Part shown: piece after piece, positions 48,871 through 59,102 of the stretch
How positions within the stretch are numbered: the first letter of the stretch is position 1
Layout of the letters: the number at the start of each line of letters is the position of its first letter
Notes under the pieces: generated by a model
What the model was told of the DNA's origin: nothing
Database searches by the model: none
Seen by the model: only the letters and a program-made list of their open reading frames with translations
Assembly (NCBI GenBank): GCA_004154925.1
Contig: QJNS01000290.1
Span: 1 to 64,000 of the forward strand
Length of the DNA: 64,000 nucleotides
DNA from: Monosporascus cannonballus
Lineage: Eukaryota > Ascomycota > Sordariomycetes > Xylariales
Direction: 5' to 3'
Program-made: the position numbers and the translations under genes

Positions 48871-51800
48871 AAGCAAGTCTACGTTCTCAATGATTCATTG
48901 ATTCGATAATCGGGTTGTTGGCCGTGTCCGTTTCCAACGGATGCGCAAGGCTCTTGAAGTTTTTTTTGGCTCGCCCGTAACTCTGCATTTTCGCCGGCAG
49001 AGCCATACGCGAATCGTCAGTGGCAAAGATACACCAGTAAACCGGCTACAGTACGCTCACGTCTCCATCCACCAATACCGCCATAAAATAAAGACAATTC
49101 TTATCACCAGGACCCAGCACACCCACCTAAACCTAGCGAAGTTTTCGGGCGTTTTGAGTTGGTCAATAATGTCCATGGGACCATCCTACAGCATCTGTAG
49201 CACAGCGCACAAATACATAAAGTAAACGGACCCCAATTTTATGATCCCGGCAGTGCACCCTCAGTACCTTTGTCTTCCCGGCGTCTAGGAAGCCGTGGAT
49301 GGACATGAATCTTCGGAAGACAATGGCCGGGATAATTACGATTGTTGCCATCGAGGGTGACTGAGCGTGCGTCGTGGCTGGGGCAAACCGCATAGCTATT
49401 AGCTACAACGATTGGTGCAATAGGACACCGGTCACTGTTTGATGTGCTGATGATGCCTTGAATCATCCCAATGACGATGACCGGGAAAGCGGGCTCTGAA
49501 CGCGTCAGACGGCTGATATCCACATATGAGTTCCTAAGCTGCTGGTCCCCCAAGAGATGGATTAACTGGTACGGCGGACCAGAGGGCTGCGATACGAACG
49601 ACGACTCGAGAGCTAGCCGCGCGGCGACATCCTCCCACGTCGTCCGGCTGGGCTGCGTGGTGTCGAGCTTGGGCTTCTGCTTCCTGAACCTCCGTTTGGG
49701 GTGCGACGTCGTTGCGTAAGACGCCTGCTAGGCCCTTGAGAAACGAGTGGATCTGCAAAAACGATGTGACCCCCCGGGAGGCCACCGGATCCTGGCGGTG
49801 GAGTCAGTCAGGCGGCGCGAGGAACCAGAAGGCCAGACTGAGATTCCTCTCGTGGATATCCGTCTCGTACGGGGCCATCCGGCTGACAAAACATCCGACT
49901 TTGGCTGGAAACGTGGCGGGCGTTTGCGGAACGACCATATTGAATGTGACGGCCAGGTCAGTTTCTGAGCTTGGTTTCCTAAGAGCTCCGCGGAATCGAG
50001 CTAGCCCTCGACATCTTCCTCCCCAACGGATTGGCGATGAGGGGAGCCATCAGTTGCGGAATCCTGCGTCGGTCTATGCATGGAAGCGTGCAGGCGACTC
50101 TGGGAGATCTCCAAGCTGACATGGCGCGAGACTCCGGTTCGCTCACCATGGAAAAGGTGCCTCGACGTCTCCGGCCGTGGGGCAAAGGGAGACGGCATAG
50201 GAGGCGAAAGTACCTTCCACTATTTCTTCGTGCTCCCAGTTGGGTTAGCTAGCCAGACAAGTAGCCACAGGGTCGGGTTCTTGATGTCTTTCCAAACGGT
50301 CTGCACCGCCGCTACCGTTATCCGCGTGATGCCCGTATGCCAACCCGTATTCCGTCGACACATGTCCATTGCCGTTTCTCCAAGCATTTGGCGGTTGTAA
50401 TTACTTGAGCGGCCAGGTCTGAGTCTTCCGGGCACCTGGTTCCTTTTGTTATATAACACTGAGCGCAAACAGTCGGCAAGCCGGAGGTATTTATCCAAGA
50501 AAGATATCAGGCCTGAACCGACAACCGGATCACTCGCTCTGGATAGGAGGGCTAGGTATATACGGGGATAGCCATCCCGTGTTCCCGCCATAGGACTTGT
50601 GGATGGGCAGCATTCCCCCTGCTCGGACCCTTGGGGGGTCTGGTAGTGATAGGGCGTCCATGGCGCCAACCATGCTGTCCGGGCACGGAAGGGGTGTCCC
50701 GAGCGTCCTGCAGACAATCCTTCGCGCGAGATCAGAGAGATCGCGAGTTGTGCCGATCGAGCCGCTGTAATCGCCCGGCATGACGGTGTCCAGAAAGCTG
50801 ATGGAAATTGGCAGCTAGAGCAAAGGCGAAGCGCAATCGGTTTCCATCCAGCCGAAGCCAGGCCCCAGACTCGAGTGCCTTGACCTGTCCACAGCATAGG
50901 GCGACCGGGCAATAACCACCCAGCTTGATGTTCTGTAGGCCGTCACGCGGAACACGGAGAAACCTTACTACACGCGGTGCGTACATCCGCTTATGACCGT
51001 TGACTACGTAGTATACAGCATTGATTTCCGCCACGTTCAACGATATCATCCCGGGTGCATGCGCCAGTCCAACAAGGTGTCTGTTGGGGGTGGCGAGTTC
51101 GCGGGCGATCTCCTTGGCCGGAAACATCAGTTCACACCTACTCGGGACGTGGTCCACAATTGTAGACCACGCCAAAGCGGGACCTTGGTGAGGATCCGCT
51201 ACAGGACAATATCGGGACCAGCAACATTTATGGGGATGTCGATAACATTAACACGAACACCGTCTCGCCTTACGACATGTCCCAGCGCAAGGCGGATGGC
51301 AATGTAGGCATAGTAGGTGGTCAATAATTCGTAGTCCTCATCGAAGCTCACGTTCAAGCCACGCGTTGCGAGGGGGGGGGGGAAGACTAAAGTTGGCAGG
51401 GTCGGTATGGAGGAAACTCGGAATCTTTCTGCTGGCCTCCTACGCCGGAGACGTAGGACCGCTCGAAGAAATAGTGGACCCTCGCTTCGATCCATTGCCG
51501 GATATCTCCTTGCTTCTCCAGAACCACCCCGGCACAGGCACCAAAGGCGCTGTTATCCAGGTAAGGATGCCCGATCGGATCTGCCAAATCCCAAAGCTTT
51601 CTACAAGGACAGCGGTGATGCCTAGCCTGGACTCATTCCGATCGGGTCCGACGTCCTCCGACGCTTGCGGCCGCGGCGATAGTGATATCTAACCGGAATT
51701 ATCACGAATCGGTTCCAGGAAGCGAACCAACATAATACTACGTTGGGTTTTGGGCTGCTAGACTGAGAGCGGGGCTGTTTTTCCGCTTTATGAAGGACCA

Positions 51801-52085
51801 TACTAGTAATAATGCCACACAGACACACAACGATCACTTTACCCTCTCCAGTTTCCCCCATGTAATGAGAAAGGGTGTAAGGAAATGGTTTCCAAACTCC
51901 CAATGCCTTAACCGAAGCACCATTTCATATGAAGGTATGAAAAAAATAGTGTGTGGCCAGCATAATATTTATGAAACATCCAACTGTAGGACCGACCTGT
52001 ACTCCCCCTCGCTACACAGCACCCGCTGACTAGAAAATCCTCAAGTTATACGCCCAGCCAAAGCATACTTGGATCGTGTATAACC
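48871..52085. other. 3.2 kb of unidentified, probably relic sequence
   Basis: No intact gene. Minus-strand pieces near 51587-51390, 51390-51200, 51175-50740 and 49990-49540 look protein-like in composition (for example SFDEDYELLTTYYAYIAIRL and FVSRMAPYETDIHERN), but they lie in changing frames with no convincing splice sites to link them. They may be exons of one or two decayed genes. I could not name a family. A run of ten G sits at 51371-51380. Confidence 0.4.
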
Positions 52086-52088
52086 CCT

Positions 52089-53012
52089 TTATGCGCCCAT
52101 TTCTTGGACCAAGCCCTTCATGACCTCGTCCAGGTCCTCCGGTTCAAGCCCCAGCTTCTTGTAATCAATAACCTTCGCACTGTAGTCGCCTCCCATCCCT
52201 TCACTGAAGAGAAGCGCGAACAAGATCCGTATACCCGCCATGCTGTTCCCGTTGGCGATCTCTTCCTGAGCAGCCTTGATGACGTCTTCCGCGTCCTCGC
52301 TGGTGACCGTCCAGTCCTCATCCCGCGTCTCCGTGACCCGCTTCACGCTCTCGAGCAGGTCGCGCTGGCTGATGAGGAAGGAGCTGAAGTAGACCCAGTT
52401 GTTCCCGTAGGCCGCGAGCTCGACGTCGGGCAGCGCCAATAGAGCGGCGAGGCTCTCGCCGACGCGGCGTAGCGTCGTGAAGTTGGCCTTTCGGGCGCCG
52501 TCACCGAAGACGCGCGCCGCGCGGCCCTTGAGGTCTAGCCCGAAGGCGCCGACGCGCATGCAGAACTCGAACCATGGGTTGTTGACGATACCGATCCAGC
52601 GGCTGACGCCGAGTTCCTCGACGAGCCGGCGGAACGGCGCCTTCGCGCTGAACAGGTCGAGGCGCGCGACCAGGGGCTCGTGCGTCGCATCCGACCCGAA
52701 CTCGCATGGCACTACATACGCTACGCCCGCTGCGGCCGCTGCCCGGATCAGCGGCCCCTGCGCGGTGACGGCGCCGTAGTTGAGCGCTAGGATTAGCACC
52801 TCCTGGCCCTGGAGGATGCGGGTGATGAAGGCTTCGTCATCGTATGTACCCTTGTGCACGGCCACTGTGGACGGGAACGTCGCCGTGGATTCCGGTCGTG
52901 AGAGCACGCTTACCTTGTGCCCTGTTGCGACGAGTGCCGAGAGGATTGGGGCACCGACTGTGCCGCTGCCGCCTACGAGAGTGACGTTACGGGTTTGCTT
53001 GGTATTGGACAT
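52089..53012 (-). CDS. NmrA-like / isoflavone reductase-type NAD(P)-binding protein
   Basis: Intronless ORF of 307 aa with a Rossmann nucleotide-binding start: TLVGGSGTVGAPIL, with the GxxGxxG loop at residues 14-20, then VSVLSRPES where an Arg after the second strand suggests NADP(H). YVVPCEFGSD near 99-108 is the conserved segment of the PCBER/isoflavone reductase group, and a C-terminal substrate domain with LDEVMKG helices follows. Length is usual for the family (about 300-320). Members reduce small aromatic compounds or act as redox-sensing regulators; fungal ones are often in secondary metabolism, but no biosynthetic core gene is near. Start and stop are clean, and composition matches the island. 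Confidence 0.9.
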   Translation of the reverse strand: MSNTKQTRNVTLVGGSGTVGAPILSALVATGHKVSVLSRPESTATFPSTVAVHKGTYDDEAFITRILQGQEVLILALNYGAVTAQGPLIRAAAAAGVAYVVPCEFGSDATHEPLVARLDLFSAKAPFRRLVEELGVSRWIGIVNNPWFEFCMRVGAFGLDLKGRAARVFGDGARKANFTTLRRVGESLAALLALPDVELAAYGNNWVYFSSFLISQRDLLESVKRVTETRDEDWTVTSEDAEDVIKAAQEEIANGNSMAGIRILFALLFSEGMGGDYSAKVIDYKKLGLEPEDLDEVMKGLVQEMGA

Positions 53013-53959
53013 GGTGATGGGTTTGTTGTTGTGAGCTGTATACTGCGCGTTACTGTGATGTTGGCTTCGTGGCTTGCGAATGCTTCAAGTAGAGTTGATG
53101 ATGCAGAGAGACGGTTCCCAGTGTTATACACTAGAATCGACTCACCTCTTATACACGCTCGCATTCAAGTCCAACCTTCGGGCGGGCCGAGATGGCGCCA
53201 AAGGGGGGTCATAAGGTAATCTCCACGGCATTCCGGGGGTGGCGTGCGCCACTTCTCCGTTAACGGGCGGGGGGTTAGAATACAAATTATGAAGCTCTGG
53301 CTGACAAATGGGCTCTCCTGTAAGTGTTTGATGTTAAAAATATAAGCAACATCGCGAATTAATGCTTCTTGGCTTCATCGAGATTCCCCTGTCGTTCTAA
53401 GAGGGGTCGTTTGACCCCTCGGGAATTTTTTACGATAACGAATTATTATACCGCTAACCGTTTCCAAATTTCGGAAATAGTATGAACTTCAATACGAACG
53501 TATGCGTTATATTATGTAAATATGTCATAGTGATGCAAGGTGAATTTGGGTTCAAGCCATATTTTCCAGGCTGAGGCAAATACACAGAAAATCATTACAC
53601 TGTTAGAGCCTGGTCACCCCTTATAGGCTTCCGGTATATATGTCTAGGAATTCGGAGTTTTAACTCCGGAAAAGTGGGTCTATCCCTATTCGAGGTGGCG
53701 AAGATGGCAAAAGAATTCGTAAGACTTCCAAAGTCTTCCAAAGTCTTCCCAAGCTTTCCATTTGATTAATAATGGAATAATAAAGCTTAATAAGCCATTT
53801 TTCACATATATATATAGCCCTGAATTTCCCCAGCTGTTGTTGGGCTTCCATAGTAAGGAATATAGTTATATTCTATCTTCTGTGACACACCTTGAGTCTC
53901 CCCTGAACGTTTTCCCATACAAATCTTTGCAGGGTAACCTCACCTTCTGTCTCAATTCT
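53013..53959. other. intergenic, with a small perfect inverted repeat and a short tandem repeat
   Basis: Upstream region of the NmrA-like gene. A perfect inverted repeat GAGGGGTC-GTTT-GACCCCTC lies at 53401-53420. Three tandem units related to TCTTCCAAAG lie near 53726-53756. No gene is recognised. Confidence 0.5.
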
Positions 53960-54057
53960 TAGAATATGCAGCTGTTAGAACCAGGATGATTGCCACAATT
54001 ACGATCATTCCACCGATCTTTTGCCCTGGTGGCGTAGCGGTATGGTGCAGCCGTAAC
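53960..54057 (+). mobile_element. short TGTTACGG-family element, partial
   Basis: Reverse complement of the element at 39578-39710 over about 95 bp, ending GCAGCCGTAACA at 54057. It is much less mutated: the tRNA-like segment reads GGTGGCGTAGCGGTATGG, containing TGGCGTAGCGG, which fits the Pol III box A consensus TRGCNNAGYNGG in its first nine positions. The left end is diverged or truncated. Confidence 0.65.
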
Positions 54058-54071
54058 ATACACGGTATAAT

Positions 54072-54140
54072 TGTTACGACCTGACGAACTACGGCCTCCG
54101 GAAACGGTTGCAACAGGGATGTCAAGAAAAGAAGTGGGAC
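54072..54140 (+). repeat. LTR-like fragment, third LTR family
   Basis: TGTTACGACCTGACGAACTA and the next about 40 bp resemble the start of 17809-18093. No matching end is visible, so it is a fragment. Confidence 0.4.
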
Positions 54141-54206
54141 CGGTCACGTGATGGCTCGACAGGATCTGTCAGATATATGGGAAATCAGTTGCGTTGTTGT
54201 ATTCAG

Positions 54207-55842
54207 CTAATTGCGTGCGTTTTCGTAACGCGGCATTCGTCTCGGCCGCTGCCCGCGCCTTTTGGTTCTCTGCCGCGGCCGCCTGAGATCGGGCAACGGC
54301 CTCTTGGGCACACGGAGTTTACCTACAACCTCCCCCGCCTCGGAAAGTGTGGCCTGGGCCGCCTCAGCAAGGTAGTGTCCCGGCATCTCGGTGCGGCCTT
54401 CCTCCTCGTGGGGCTTTTCGGAGTCGGCAGCCTGATCGGCGGCGTCTAGCAGATCCTGCGCCTTCACTGCCATGTCCTCGGCTGGCTGTGTGACAGCGCC
54501 CAGAGCTGCCCACGCCGTGGCCGCGCTGTCGAAAAAGTTGGTCAGCCGGATGAGCTTAGGGTTTGCAATGGGTACCCATTGGGTACCCACGGACTACCCA
54601 CGACCGTGGGTAGGTACCCGGGGGTGGTTACCTACAGTTGTGGGTGGCGTGGGTATTTTTCAGTACTTATCCACCAACATGTATAATTGGTTCTCGATAA
54701 CGTACTAATAATTATCGTATTAATCGGCGAATAAGCTTAAAACTAAAATTTACCTCTAATATAAGATTTGCTTAATATAATATATTATTACAATTATCTG
54801 CGATCGTATTAAAAAAATAAAAAAAATGTATAATAGGTAAAAATAAAGGTTAGTAAGTAAGTATTACCTACGGGTTACCTGGGACTACCCATTCGTGGGT
54901 AGCATTTACCAGTTGTGGGTGGCTCTTGGGTAGAAAATTTAGCGTGGGTGGGTGGGTAGTGCAAACCCTAGATGAGCTGCGCCTGCAGGGCGTCGCGGCG
55001 GGCGGTCGTCGTGGCGGCGTCCTCCTGCGTCTCGGACGCGGCCAGCCATGCCAGGGTCACGTGGCGGGCGACGGCGTCAACGATGGCAGCGCGCTGCCGG
55101 ACGTACTTGCGGTAGACATGGACCCAGGAGGCGACCGACATGGCCATGAGGCCCAGGCCAGCAGAGGGCAGGACGGCCGGCGAGAAGACGAGGAAGAGCG
55201 CTGCATATACCCACCAGTCTAGCAGGAGGCGGTAGATGCTCGGCAGGTGTGCCGCTTGATGGAGATAGTAGAAGCGGAGCGGACTGGCGAACTTGGCCGT
55301 CGGGGTGAAGAAGCCGACAACGGCGATAAGAGCCAAGATAAGCCCCTGGAGCCAGGGCTGGAAGGGTAGGGGCACGCCGTGGTAGATGGGCATGTAGCAG
55401 GCCAGCGAAACCAAGAATCCCACTAAAAAAAATTGGCTTCGTCAAGGAGGGGATGGCTAGGACCGCTGCTCACCATTAAAATACGTGCTGACACAGTTCG
55501 AGACGACGTGAAAAGCCCGCAGAGGCTCGGCCCACTCGGCCGTAAATGTGTTTTCGACATTGGGGAAGTTTCACAGGCCGCTCAGGTAGCCGACCGCTAT
55601 GATCTGAAGAGGAGCGACGGCCTGGGGCGGAATGGAGGCGCGCGGGTCCGAGGGGACGTAGGGGAGCGAGAACACGAGAGTGCCGTGGATGAGGGCTGGG
55701 ATGCGTTCGTCAGCGCGATTTGAGCTTCCCAATTTCTTCCAGCACCGACGGTCCCACGCTTGATATAGGGCTCCAAGAAGCCCGACAGCTTCTGGAGCGC
55801 CGGGAAGAGATCATCCCCAAACGGCGGAGATGTTTGCTCCAT
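54207..55842 (-). pseudogene. multi-pass membrane protein, split by a hAT-type MITE
   Basis: Unrecognised fungal membrane protein. A start MEQTSPPFGDDLFPALQK is seen at 55842. Hydrophobic segments follow near 55415-55330 and 55250-55130 (LILALIAVVGFF, WWVYAALFLVFS), then an amphipathic region ending in DALQAQLI. A GTGAGC...TTTTAG intron (about 55477-55424) precedes GFLVSLACYM. The gene is broken three ways: a +1/-1 shift near 55740, an in-frame TGA near 55578, and the 414-bp insertion at 54557-54970. The two halves (LQAQLI and RLTNFFDSAATAWAALG) are in the same frame across the insertion. Its neighbours to the right include another membrane protein and a HET-like gene. Confidence 0.65.
54557..54970. 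mobile_element. hAT-type MITE
   Basis: 414 bp with terminal inverted repeats TAGGGTTTGCAAT and GTGCAAACCCTA and a perfect 8-bp target duplication GATGAGCT (54549-54556 and 54971-54978), the size used by hAT elements. Sub-terminal regions carry many GTGGGTA and TACCCAC words; the middle (54665-54860) is AT-rich. No transposase is present. Confidence 0.88.
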
Positions 55843-56476
55843 ATCGAACCCTTAACTGCGCAACGGGGACTTCGTCTTGGTTCTTGTCCAGGTCTGCTCT
55901 TTGATATCATTTGGGGGGTGGAGGGGGCTAAGGAACAAACATGCACCGTGGGTCGACTTTTTTACCCCGAGCCTTTTCTTTCGCTTGACAAGTTTTGGAG
56001 TTTGATCCATCTCCCAATCTCCCCGTCTTCTTTAGTAATAGGGCATGACCACCAGCAGCCACTCCCCCATTCCCGCCCGTCAGACAGCAACCGACGCAAC
56101 TGCAAGCTTGGGCCTCGACGTGATCATGGAGCTGCATGTCGAATACATTTAGCACAGGTATTGCATAACGTACAAGACTACCTATTGGTGCCTGCTTCCG
56201 GCTCATTGGCCGATCGGCCACTGTTGTCGATAGGGGCGGCTACCTCATTCCCGTCTGGTGCGAAACCCAACAGGGACCCGGTGGCAGGACGACTTTGGTA
56301 TCCCGTGTCGCTGGCGGTCCAGGTGGTTCGCAAGGCTCGCATTTTGAGGTTCCTTAATGTCCAGATGGCCCAAGGATTACGGCTCTTGCGTGGTCTGGCC
56401 GTGTCCCCGATCCGACTCCTCGAGTACTCGTTCCTTTGCCCATTAGTGAGTTAAGCCTGAGTCCTATTCGGGTTGG
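55843..56476. other. spacer, possibly decayed 5' part of the HET-like gene
   Basis: Plus-strand open sequence at 56150-56454 might be exonic, but I found no acceptor/donor set that joins it to the frame starting at 56477. Otherwise nothing recognisable. Confidence 0.35.
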
Positions 56477-57643
56477 ATGCCTACCTTACTTACCAATACA
56501 CCTTATTCTATCCTCATTTCCTCTCGATCAAGGCTGCCTTGGCACGATGTCGGAGAATTTGTTAGTAAAGTATTCCTAAACCAACACCAACAACTACTTG
56601 AACTTCAACTATCGAGACTTCACGGTACCTGGCGCAACCCGCGTCGCTGGCGCCTCCGCATAGCCATGTCGCGGCAGAACCCTCAAACCCAATATACGGG
56701 CGTGTGGCGCAGCATGTACCTGCCCACCTCGTCCAAGCCGGCCGACGTTGTTTACAGCATCATGGGCATCTTCAAACTGCAGATCGACCCATTCCGCAAG
56801 AACCGCGACCCGCGCTACTTGTTCAACGACCTGGCGCGCAAGACGGCCACTAAGCTGACCGTGGGCCCGGCTTGGCTCACCGTTGGCGGCGTGACGGGCT
56901 GCGATATCCCGCATGACGGGGACTCGCGCATCGTGCCGAAGTTCCCGCACCCAGAGACAGCGGGAAAGGAGTCGAACAACCATCCGCCGCAGATGGTATT
57001 TAACGCCCACAAATCAAAGGAGTGGGTGGGTTACCACGTCGACGATTCGCAGTGGTACATCAAGAAATACAACATCCGGTTCCTGTCGCAGTCACATCTG
57101 CACATCATCAACGCCGTCATGTTGATGAGCGACGCTAAAAGCACCATAACGACCCAGAAAGTTCTCCGCGTCACCCCTCTTGGCCCACCTAATCCCACAA
57201 GGGATTTCGTAACAAGGAATTCGGCCATGTTCAGGATCGGCGGCTACGAAAAAAGGCTCGTCTAGTACGGCAACTTCGTCAATGCAGCGTCGCGCAAACT
57301 GCGAGCCGTCCTCGTCGGGGAAGTTGGTGACATGACGAAAGAACCAGGGAGGCCCAAACTCAACCTGTCGACCAAGGCCAGCATCAAGTTAAGCCCCGTG
57401 AACTACCGGGGCAAGTCCTACTTTCTCTTTATGGACTATCCGAACCGCCACTGGCGTGTCGTCGGCGATGGTGTATTTCATGCTCAGGCGAATCTGTTTA
57501 TAAACAGATCCCGGAGCATCTTCACCATTGGAACTGGTGCCCAGAAGGCGTTGTCCTCCTGGCCAACCCACAGCAAGACTTGGTTCAACGCGCGCACCTA
57601 TGCCATAGGCCACAGTTACGGCATAGAGCCTTTGGATGACTAG
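56477..57643 (+). pseudogene. HET-like protein interrupted by one in-frame TAG
   Basis: One frame runs from 56477 to a TGA-less end at the TAG of 57641-57643, with a single internal TAG at 57263-57265. The part from about 56632 reads as real protein: NPRRWRLRIAMSRQNPQ, then VWRSMYLPTSSKPADVVYSI with MGIF, the R-x-D/S-x2-YS-(L/I)-(L/M)-G-(I/L)-F region seen in fungal HET (heterokaryon incompatibility) proteins. Downstream come NHPPQM, WVGYHVDDSQWYIKKYNIRF and INAVMLM, then after the TAG LVGEVGDMTKEPGRPKLNL to the end. The N-terminal HET core motifs are not seen, so this is the C-terminal portion of a longer gene or a relative lacking them. CAG-to-TAG is a C-to-T change, compatible with light RIP or chance. 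The HET link is inference from one region. Confidence 0.6.
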
Positions 57644-57820
57644 CGCGTTGCGAGGGGAGATAAGTAGGAGCGGATAATCCGGTGGTTTGGCTTCAAGTTA
57701 CGTCTATAGTACGATGTGTTCCGTACAATCCGCCCAACCTCAATAATTCAACCCGCTTAGCTGACGCCAAACTTCAACTCCTTCCCCTCTGCACGGCGAG
57801 GTCCCACGCACGCCCACCGG
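57644..57820. other. short spacer
   Basis: 177 bp between the HET-like frame and the next ORF, with a C/T-rich stretch before the ATG at 57821. Too short to hold another gene. Confidence 0.5.
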
Positions 57821-58525
57821 ATGGGAAACTTGCAACATCACCTTGACATCTCGGACCTCATCAGCAACTCAAAGAGGCTCAACTCCAAGCTGCAGGGTAC
57901 CCACGGTCTGTCCGCCGTGTCCACCGGCGCCCCCAGGTATAGTACACCTGAAACAGCCAGAACCACCACTCCCTGGACCATATTGGAGAGTGGAGTGGTG
58001 GAAGTGACTTTTAGCTATGGCGGCTGGTCGGGGTTCCAGTGCAGTGACCTGACCAAGGCCGGCGTCGACGGTATCCTCATCCACGAAACCGAGAGCGGCT
58101 ATTCCGAGGTGCAGTACAAAATCCCGCTTCTCTTTGGCGCCCGCGTTATATACCTGCAGATGAAGCAGGACACTGAGACTAAATCCTACTGGTCGCAGAC
58201 GTACGTCGTTCCGTACAGGTACCGGGGCGACAACCTGCCGGAACTGAGCGCCAGTTACGCCAAGAAGGTTGATTCTCGTGGTCCCTGCGCGCTGCTGGCG
58301 GAATTGGGTTTGCCGCCTGGTGCATCAAATCGGGATGTTGGTGAGGCTATTGCTCGGGTATTGATGCGAGAGTTTGGTGTTCCACCTGAACAAGCTAGAT
58401 ACGAAGCCGTGTTGATGTGGGGAAATTTGTCTGGTAGCGCGGGTTTTCGGGCAATGGAGTTGCGGAAAGATTTTGCTTTCGTGGTCTTCCTACTGGGCAC
58501 TATGGCGGTAGCCCTTATGATTTGA
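57821..58525 (+). CDS. unrecognised 234-aa protein with C-terminal membrane anchor
   Basis: Single-exon ORF. Residues 1-50 are Ser/Thr-rich. A beta-rich middle contains VVEVTFSYGGWSGFQ, GILIHETESGYSEVQYKI, FGARVIYLQMKQD and SYWSQTYVVPY. A helical part (LLAELGLPPGASNRDVGEAIARVL) follows, and a hydrophobic segment FAFVVFLLGTMAVALMI ends the protein at 218-234. That layout is of a tail-anchored protein facing the cytosol. I know no family. It lies 177 bp after the HET-like gene on the same strand and faces the membrane protein at 59103-60494. Confidence 0.6.
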   Translation: MGNLQHHLDISDLISNSKRLNSKLQGTHGLSAVSTGAPRYSTPETARTTTPWTILESGVVEVTFSYGGWSGFQCSDLTKAGVDGILIHETESGYSEVQYKIPLLFGARVIYLQMKQDTETKSYWSQTYVVPYRYRGDNLPELSASYAKKVDSRGPCALLAELGLPPGASNRDVGEAIARVLMREFGVPPEQARYEAVLMWGNLSGSAGFRAMELRKDFAFVVFLLGTMAVALMI

Positions 58526-59102
58526 TTTAATTTAGTGTCAATGGAAAGGGCATCGCCATTTTTCATGTGTCGATTACGAGTACAGCAACCGGGAAGGTAC
58601 TCCAATTCTTGCTGACCACCTCGGCCATAACACACAAACATGACGATTATTACTTCCTGGGGCCGCGAGGGTGTCCGCCGATCTCGACGGATTCTCCTCT
58701 CCTGACATCTGGACTCCGCTCGTCGAGTTTTAGGTTTTTGTTGCTTTCGGCTTCTTTTAGCACTGGGAGAACCGCTGAAAGGAAAGAAATAAACAAAGAC
58801 CCCAGGACACTATTTTCCGGACTGGAGGAACGGATATATCTCGCCCCGCTTGGGCGAGTTATAGATCGCCTGACTGCAGCTTCATGTTAGCATCTGAGTG
58901 GATAAGGCAAGGTACTTCAGGTAGCGCCTCAAAGTGCCCTATCATGAGGACAGATGTTAACGCTTATACCATTCCATAAAAACCTCAAAGCAGTTGCGAT
59001 AGCAGCGGGCCAAGCTAGGAAACGCATAACTACCCATCCGCCGCTGGCTCCTTTAGAACGCCCACCTGCCAGCGCTCTAGACCTGCATCCCTTACACCAC
59101 TC
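58526..59102. other. convergent intergenic region
   Basis: About 580 bp between the 3' ends of two convergent genes. It must hold both terminator regions. No gene is seen. Confidence 0.5.

Noticed and set aside
50220..50912. 230-codon minus-strand frame
   Set aside because: No recognisable domain, odd composition and no support from flanking splice sites; overlapping frames on the same strand look equally plausible.
48467..53012. Secondary metabolite cluster (racemase plus NmrA-like protein)
   Set aside because: The racemase is a pseudogene and no polyketide, peptide or terpene synthase, P450 or cluster regulator is recognisable.
54557..54970. GTGGGTA repeats as a telomere-like array
   Set aside because: They are sub-terminal repeats of a TIR element with an 8-bp target duplication, not a telomere.
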